DNA of 64,000 nucleotides from Steromphala cineraria (taxonomy: Eukaryota > Mollusca > Gastropoda > Trochida > Trochidae), in assembly GCA_916613615.1 (NCBI GenBank), contig OU744726.1, positions 61,520,987 to 61,584,986 on the forward strand, in the 5' to 3' direction. Below, piece by piece: positions 57,024-64,000 of the stretch (the first letter of the stretch is position 1; every line of letters begins with the position of its first letter). Both the position numbers and the translations under genes were made by a program. Below the pieces are notes generated by a model that was not told the DNA's origin, ran no database searches, and saw nothing but the letters and a program-made list of their open reading frames with translations.

Positions 57024-60000
57024 GAAAATTCTTGAAAAGTCAACCATTAAACTGCACCCACACAATTTATCAAGGTTGAATAAGAGCAAACCCTTTTTGT
57101 CCCAATATCCCTCTTTCAAAGGTCTGTTTGTCTGTTTTGCCGTATCCAATCCAATGCAAGGTTTGTATATTTGTCTATTATCACATGAGTATATGGGAAG
57201 AGGACATAACCAAGCCACCATGCTGATAATTTTGAAGAGCCATATGATAAAGAAAATATCCTCCCGAAATTTTCACGTGGGAAGCCTGGTTTGTTTCATA
57301 GTGTGTAACAAACAAACCTGCCAGCCTTAACCTAAACATTGCCTAAAATGTCCCTTCATAGCCAACCCATAGTTTATAAATGTGGTGTATGTGTTGAGCT
57401 TAGCTGGTTTTGACATGGGTGTACAGGATATCATATATTGTTTGGCTGCTCTGTATTTCTGTACAGGGTTTATGGTATAGACAAAGGTAAACATCAAGTG
57501 GACCTGTTTGCCGGACCCAGGAAAACATGATTCTCAAGATAATGCCATTTTGTGTTTACACTTCTAATATGATAAATACCTAAGTTGATGCCTAACTCAA
57601 CGTTTTGAACTCTTAAGTGCAAGATACTTTCAATGGATAAAATCAAGCTTGTGTTGAAATTTTTTACCTCTTCTTTCATTGATTTCTTAAGAATCAATGG
57701 AAACCAGCAACTTATAGATTGCCTATTCATTAAAACAAGAAATCTTGAAATATTAAATAATATTGAATTAAGAAACTGAATTTTCTCATTTTTCAAAGGA
57801 ATGAGTATAACATCTAACAGGGTTTTACGGGATGCAACTTTCCTGAGTATTTGACGCAGAAAATGTCAGGAGGACCCCCAAAAACTAATCATGTGGGTCC
57901 TCTGTGACTCAGTATTATTCGTATACGAATATCTAATTTTTCAATGAAAACACATTTCAGGATGATTTTCATGTCAAGATGGTATTAAAACATCAACCAA
58001 TAACCATCCCATTAAAGGCAATCTTTATCAACCTTTCCATTAAGTATGAAACTTCTATAATGTTTTTAAGGACTCCTGAAATAGGAAAAGGACTCCTAAA
58101 AATATATGCTTTGAGTCCCCAGGACTCTCAGTTTCGATTGACTATGTAAAACCCTGCATCTAATCATATGAGAATATCATGGACAATTATCCTTTCTGAA
58201 AATGATAAAAAGGATTAAAAAATGCAACTGTATTTTACCAGTACCTGAGATAATGAGTTAAATTAATGCAATGTGAACATATTACATGATACACAATATT
58301 TCTAATTCATATTACTGTATTAAAATATTAATATGCAGAAATTCGATAGTTCATACCAAATTTTGATATATAAAATGAATGAAAAATATTGATAAAAGCA
58401 CAAGGAAACGCCTGCACAAACACAATGTTACTGGAATGTATTGATAATAAGGGTCAAATATTACCTAGACATTGCATTCTCTATAGGGCAAAAGGGTGTG
58501 AAACGTTTTTTTCAGCGACAAATTTTTGAAATAAACAAGATTTTATGAAAGCACAGAAACGTACAAGTGACAATTATTTGACTTCCTGCAAGAAACTGCA
58601 ACCCTTAGATATATCTCAATCATATAGCTCTAATGGATTTGTTATGATAAGCTGTATGTGAAGTGCTTTTGATTTAGGTTTAAGGTAAATAACTAAAGAA
58701 TTTGAATACTTCGAGAACAGTCGAAACATTAGGAGGTTTTGGACCCCCTATGTACTGGGATATCTGACAGATATATCTATTATTTGCATTTTGATTTATC
58801 TGAGTGGTTAAATAGTTCAGAAGGTGTTTCTCAAATGTTTTAGTTGCAAAAATTGTCACAAGTTTAGCAAGTGTAAAGTTTATGATTTAAAAATCAGATC
58901 CTAATTGGAACTACTACCTTTCCCCAAAATAACTGTATTTGTCCTCATACTCATGTTTCCATTATAAAACAGAGTTGGAAGTATGTATATTATTACTTAA
59001 TTAATATTTTTTTAGATTATTTGTATTTTCATATAAAATTTGCTAATATCCACTAAAAATAATGCTTCAGATATTTAATTTTACCATTTTGGGCAAGATA
59101 TTTTTATATATTTCTTTGACGATATTCTTTTTCATTTTTACTAATGTTTAACTAACTTTAATGGAATATGTGACAATTCGTTACATTGATTTTTATGTAA
59201 CATATTGTGCTACAATAATATCTATATTTATCTGACATGCTAGAGGTTACTGTGTCAGTACTGTTGAACTGATAAGTTAATCATAGGCGAGACTACATTG
59301 ACCATGTCATTGGAAATTGGTAACATTACTCCTGACTTTGGCTACTAAAGTTATTGTTTGAATATTTAGTGGACATGATTAGTCCAATTTCAGACTTTTT
59401 ATTTTATTTTCTCACTTCAATTCTATTTAAAATAATTCAAATTATTGATATAAGATTATCCTGCAACTGAAATACTTATATATACTGTACAATCTTAATA
59501 TACCGTTATTTCTCTATTACCATCAAGTTTTAAAAAGATTTTCAGGAAGGGCTATGGTTGACCTATTTTTAATTTTTGGTGGTTCTTCGGCACTATAGTT
59601 GAAATATTAGATAAATAATGCATAGTTCATAGAGGCATTTAGACAGTTTTAAACAAGAAGTGTTAGAAGTAATTTGAATTTGTTCCCTCACAAAAATAGT
59701 ATGTGGTTGAACTATTAGAGATGTCGAATTATTGGAGAAGTTACGTTACCATTTGCTTTGACCACATGATTTGGGAGCAAGTCAATCTATTACAATTGTT
59801 GATTCATCAGGCTTTACTCCTCAAAACAAATAAATGATAAAAACAGCAATCAACTTTAATTATGCAACTTCCTTTGATTTTAATTTTAGTCATATCAGAG
59901 GAAACATTTTTGGTTCCAGGACAGAATATGGGAAGTTCAAAGAATAGTGCATCGGTCATTGATATATATATGTTTAGGTGGTCCTTTTTGGCTTTCAACT

Positions 60001-60219
60001 TTATTTTCAATGTTTAATATTTTGTTTTAAGAGCAGAAATCAAACTCTTAGGCTTCACATAAGTAAGTACTGTAGATCTATCTTGTTAGTTTCATCTTCA
60101 TGTTTGGTGTCATCAATTTTGATTTGCTTAAACTTATATCAAGAGATACATTATGGGCTTCAAACCTAAGGTGGGGTTTAGAATGATATGCACATGCATT
60201 TATTCAATCAGGGTTCAGT
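57024..60219. other. No gene recognised
   Basis: Very AT-rich. Short open frames only, no splice-supported exon. Confidence 0.35.
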
Positions 60220-60437
60220 CACCATATTACTTACAAATGATAACGTGGAACTTGTCAATAAGATTAAAGGGGCAGTTACATGTTTTAATTTTTAAGGTGG
60301 AATATAAGGTGATGTCAAGGTTCATATTCACCATATTACTTACAAATGATAACTTGGAACTTGTCAATAAGATTAAAGGGGCAGTAGCACATTTTTAGGG
60401 GGAATGTAGGGTGATGTCAGGGAAATTAAAATTATTG
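60220..60437. repeat. 109-bp tandem duplication containing MITE left ends
   Basis: CACCATATTACTTACAAATG starts at 60220 and again at 60329, and both copies run into TTAA-AGGGGCAGT (60264 and 60373). The first copy is thus only a family A stub joined to a duplicated flank. The second leads into a full element. Confidence 0.88.
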
Positions 60438-61100
60438 GTTTCAATTGAAAGATAATGCATTTAAACTAAATGGAGCAGTAATTATTCAAACATGTAGTCA
60501 TTGTAATGTAAAGTTTAGACATGTGAATCCTTTTTCTTCTACAAAATGAATTAAAGGTGTTCCCACAAAATGGCCGCCCATTGATTTAAAGGGGCAGTAG
60601 CACGTTTTAGGGGGAATATATGTCTTGAAAATAAAAATTAATGGTTCCAATTGAAAGACAATGTATTTAAACTAAATGAAACAGTAATAATTCAAATATA
60701 GAACGTAAAGTTTAGCCATGCAATTCTTTTTTCTTACACAAAATGAAATAAAGGTGTTCACACAAAAATGGCCGCCAATGGATTTTATGTGAATCTTCAT
60801 ACACTATCCTTTGACTATGGATAATTGGCTTGTGTTATGATTTTTTTGACACTGTCAAAGTAATACATTAAGCATTAACTTACAATCATCAGTGAAATAT
60901 TTAAAATATAAAATTTTCAAAAAACGTGCTACTGCCCCTTTAAAGTAAATCTTCATACTTTGTCCTCTGATAATGGATAATTGGTTTGTGTTATGACATT
61001 TTTGACACTATCAAAATAATACATTTATCATTTTCGTACAATTATCAATAAAAAATTTAAAATATAGAATTATCAAAAAAACGTGCTACTGCCCCTTTAA
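60373..61100 (+). mobile_element. TTAA MITE family A, copy 11 (outer, interrupted)
   Basis: TTAA at 60373-60376, then the family sequence to 60589. It continues from about 60944 (AGTAAATCTTCATACTTTGT) to GTGCTACTGCCCCT-TTAA at 61097-61100. The break holds another full family A element. Confidence 0.92.
60586..60943 (+). mobile_element. TTAA MITE family A, copy 12 (inner, nested)
   Basis: A complete 358-bp element including flanking TTAA at 60586-60589 and 60940-60943. The outer element resumes right after, so TTAA was duplicated on insertion. Ends are AGGGGCAGTAGCACG and CGTGCTACTGCCCCT. Confidence 0.94.
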
Positions 61101-62553
61101 GACACAAGGTGTTAATTACAGAAATGTGTTTTCAAGTCACATACAAATCTAAAGAACTCTTCCTTTTAATTTCAAATGTAAATTGTTTTTGAAAATATTC
61201 CCTAAAACCTTTGTACCTAGGTTCTCTTTTGATGAATATTTTCTGCAATTCTGTAGGACCATTATTCGTAATGGTTTATAGTAATGAATAGCATGATGAT
61301 TAATTTCTGACTAAAATGTTGATTGAAGGAATGAAATACACCAATAACCATCATCATCATTGTTATTTTGGATGCAAATGGACAAATAACTTGCTAAGAT
61401 CGGATTTTGTCTCTTAAAATATTTGACTTGACTGAGTAATATATCACGTCAAATGTTTTCAAAATCGTTGTGCTGTTCAAAGTACCTATTTTTATTGTAT
61501 AAAATAAAGTTTATGGAAATGTTATTACTGCGTGTTATCTAAATTTTATTATTTAATTGCCTCAATGTCAAATTTATTTGATAATAGTGTTGTTGCATTT
61601 AGAAGAAAATGATTTAATGTGGTAACTGTAAGATGTTTTGAATAGTTAACTTATAATTTATGTTTTATTGAAATTACCATTGCTTTCTCAATTTTGCAAG
61701 TTTCTGAGCTTTGATGTTAATTTAGTTAATTTCAATTGAGTTGAAGTTATTTTAATGTGAAGGATAACATGTGATAAGTGTTTAATTAGTTATAATGCTA
61801 GTGATCAAACTTGCATAATTTAGTTTATTGGAGCTATAAGATACTTAAGATTCAGGATCGTTTAAGGGGAATGAAATGTTAATCTTATTAATTACAGAAA
61901 ACTATTTGAATTGACTGTAAAAGTTATCAAAATATTTTTTTGTTTCATTCTTTAGAAAAATTTGGGTGATGACTATTTGTAAAGAAGTTTTAACTGAAAC
62001 TTTGAAAAGTTAAAAAAACAGTTGGGTGATTACATATAATACGATCACTCTGATCATATAAAATATTAGGAAATAATATTCTTTTATTTTGGATTATTTG
62101 GGCATTATTCAGTAGATCTATAAAAATGTGAACTTAAATTCCTGCAAATGAATTGTATTCAAATCGTTTCAAAAGGTTTTAATTTCCATGGTATCATTGG
62201 TTTTAAAATAACCATTTAAAAATTTATTTTAGAATGGCAGAAATGTTCCTTTGTTTTATTGTACACATTATTGAAGAAAATATTCAATTAATAACAATAA
62301 TAAAGAAATGTAATAAATGTACTGTGATTTTTCATTATTTGAAAGACCCAAAGTTTAAGGAATTTCTATGTTTTATTATATAAATTTATCATAATTAATT
62401 CACTATTAAATCACACATATTCTCATGAAAAACCATAACCTATGGTAAAAATACTGGATGGATCTAACCGCGAAAACGACCTAACAGAGTTTTAGAGATT
62501 GATTCGAGTGATTATATGGTGACCAGAAGGAAAATCTGAAGCGTTGTCAATAA
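61101..62553. other. No gene recognised
   Basis: Very AT-rich sequence without supported features. Confidence 0.35.
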
Positions 62554-62611
62554 ATGGAAAGCGTCGATGCACACATTCCAGCACCTAATGTTGTAGCCCT
62601 GCTGGATCTGG
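62554..62611 (+). CDS. Weak candidate first coding exon of an unknown gene
   Basis: An ATG opens a 58-nt stretch encoding MESVDAHIPAPNVVALLDLG, more balanced in codon use than its AT-rich surroundings, followed by G|GTAATG. Unspliced, the frame ends at TAG after eight more codons. I do not recognise the peptide and find no following exon before the window ends. The next exon would lie beyond 64000. The start context has T at -3, which is poor. Confidence 0.22.
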
Positions 62612-64000
62612 GTAATGGGGAAACTACCAATCACTAGCCAATGCAATCGATAAGAGTAAATGAAGTAAACAAGCGGATCCCGTTCTTCTGTGAGCCTAAT
62701 GAAATCTATATGGGCATATGATTACAGATCATGTTCAGAACGTGTAAAGCAGTCATTGAGTCAACTTGGTGTGTACAGGCCGGCTTATAGGCCAACCAAG
62801 TTCTTCTCTGTCGACTCACTCCCTGTCGTGAACCAGTAAGAAGCCACTCTCGTAATGAGCTGTGATAGCTCTGATATCTTCTGCAGGCTGTGCTGATATT
62901 TCTTGTATCACATGAGGACACTTCTTGTATTACATGGGACTTGGTAGTTTAAAAGTTGGACTCCCTGTAGTTTAAAAACAACTTTTGTTTATAGCTGGTG
63001 GTTTATTTATGACAACTTTTGTCACTAGTTTGTTTATTCAGCGGCACTTGTGACTTTGTGTCATGTGATACGAAGAAGAAAGTGGAGTTATCTTGTGGGG
63101 TATTCTTTCAGTTATGTCAGGAAGAAAGCTAGTGCCTGGATTTCAGTGATAGATATAAGTGAAGGTAGTGTGTTTTTTTACTTGTAAAATCTTTGAAAGT
63201 TGTATAAATATGAAATAATATGGCAGGTAGGTTTTCAAACAATGTTTCATTAAGATTTTGGAAAATGTTTCTTAGGTCAGATGGTATTAATTTTTGTAGT
63301 AAAATTGTCAAATTTTCTAAAAGTTTCTAAATTGAATAATATGACATCAGGGGTTATAAATTGTTTCATTTTGTAATGTTCAAAAGATTTTTCAAAATTA
63401 ATATCTTGCACTGTCAGAAGTTACAAAGATTTCATGCAGTCATATCTTCATAAAAGTGCATGTGTTGTTGATGCCATGTAGATGTCACCTAGTTTTGACA
63501 CCTTTTTATTACCTGAAAGCAGGTAACTCGTTGTGACAGCGGGAGTCTGCAGCACACCTGCTGTATTTAGACATACATTTATCTATAACAATAGTGCTGC
63601 ATAGCTGATCTCTCGCTTTACGTCATTCTTACATCTTTCTCAGTTCAGAGTAACTGTCATCTGACTGAAAGTTGAGAGATTTTATGAGGTTTGAACCTTA
63701 GAATCTCAATAGTGTCAAATCTACTTTCATAGCAAGTTTTAGTATTGAGGAGTCAGTTTTTGAAGAAATGTGGGTAACATCGTGGGAGGAAAGTGGCAGA
63801 TGTTCTCACCCGATCTGAACATATAACATTCTGAAAACCAGTAATATTGGACTGTTCCTCAATTGAGGCATTTCTGATTGTCTGTCAATCAAGGATCTTC
63901 TGATTTGAGAAAAGTGACAAATTTTCTCTCTGATCTTGATATCTTGTTCCTGAATCAAGGATTATCTGATGAGTTGAAATCAAGGAAGAGTACAGAAATT
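62612..64000. other. No gene recognised
   Basis: Sequence after 62612 is somewhat less AT-rich than 57-62 kb, but no exon with family similarity was found. It may be intronic or intergenic. Confidence 0.35.

Overview
This window is animal nuclear DNA, AT-rich (about one third GC by eye) and intron-rich. It is most likely from a mollusc and probably a bivalve. The evidence is two intron-split orthologues of animal genes, very short exons in kilobase introns, and a dense load of small inverted-repeat elements. It also carries dispersed repeats with AGCTCATC ends and GTCC-rich runs of the kind common in bivalve genomes. The species cannot be named from the sequence. No bacterial operon, CRISPR array, rRNA or convincing tRNA was found.

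Two protein-coding genes can be built exon by exon with consistent splice phases. Vezatin (VEZT) is on the + strand in 13 coding exons (6194-19240). They sum to 2652 nt, or 883 residues plus stop. One of its introns appears to use a GC-AG splice pair. SAMTOR/BMT2, the S-adenosylmethionine sensor of the mTORC1 pathway, is on the - strand in 4 exons (53155 down to 45624). They sum to 1119 nt, or 372 residues plus stop, and the SAM-binding motif is intact. The two genes converge, with their 3' ends about 26 kb apart. I see no functional link between them.

Layout: 1-6193 is intergenic, with a 23-bp tandem array and one old MITE. 6194-19240 is vezatin, whose introns hold at least seven MITEs. 19.4-21.2 kb is a roughly 146-bp tandem array. 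21.2-45.6 kb is gene-poor, with MITEs, a LINE remnant, decayed dispersed repeats and a 1.3-kb satellite of 30-bp units. 45.6-53.2 kb is SAMTOR, with foldback elements and palindromes in its introns. 53.2-64 kb has no firm gene: it holds a possible promoter and first exon, a phased cluster of four TGACGTCA sites beside a foldback, a nested MITE pair, and one weak candidate coding exon.

The most notable structure is mobile-element related. At least five TIR families, different from one another over most of their length, are bounded by TTAA, the hallmark of piggyBac-type integration. The largest family has about 13 copies here, and one copy sits inside another with a TTAA duplication. No transposase gene is present, so all would be non-autonomous. 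A second pattern is the enrichment of the palindrome TGACGTCA, found 13 times by eye, mostly near foldback elements between 47 and 57 kb.
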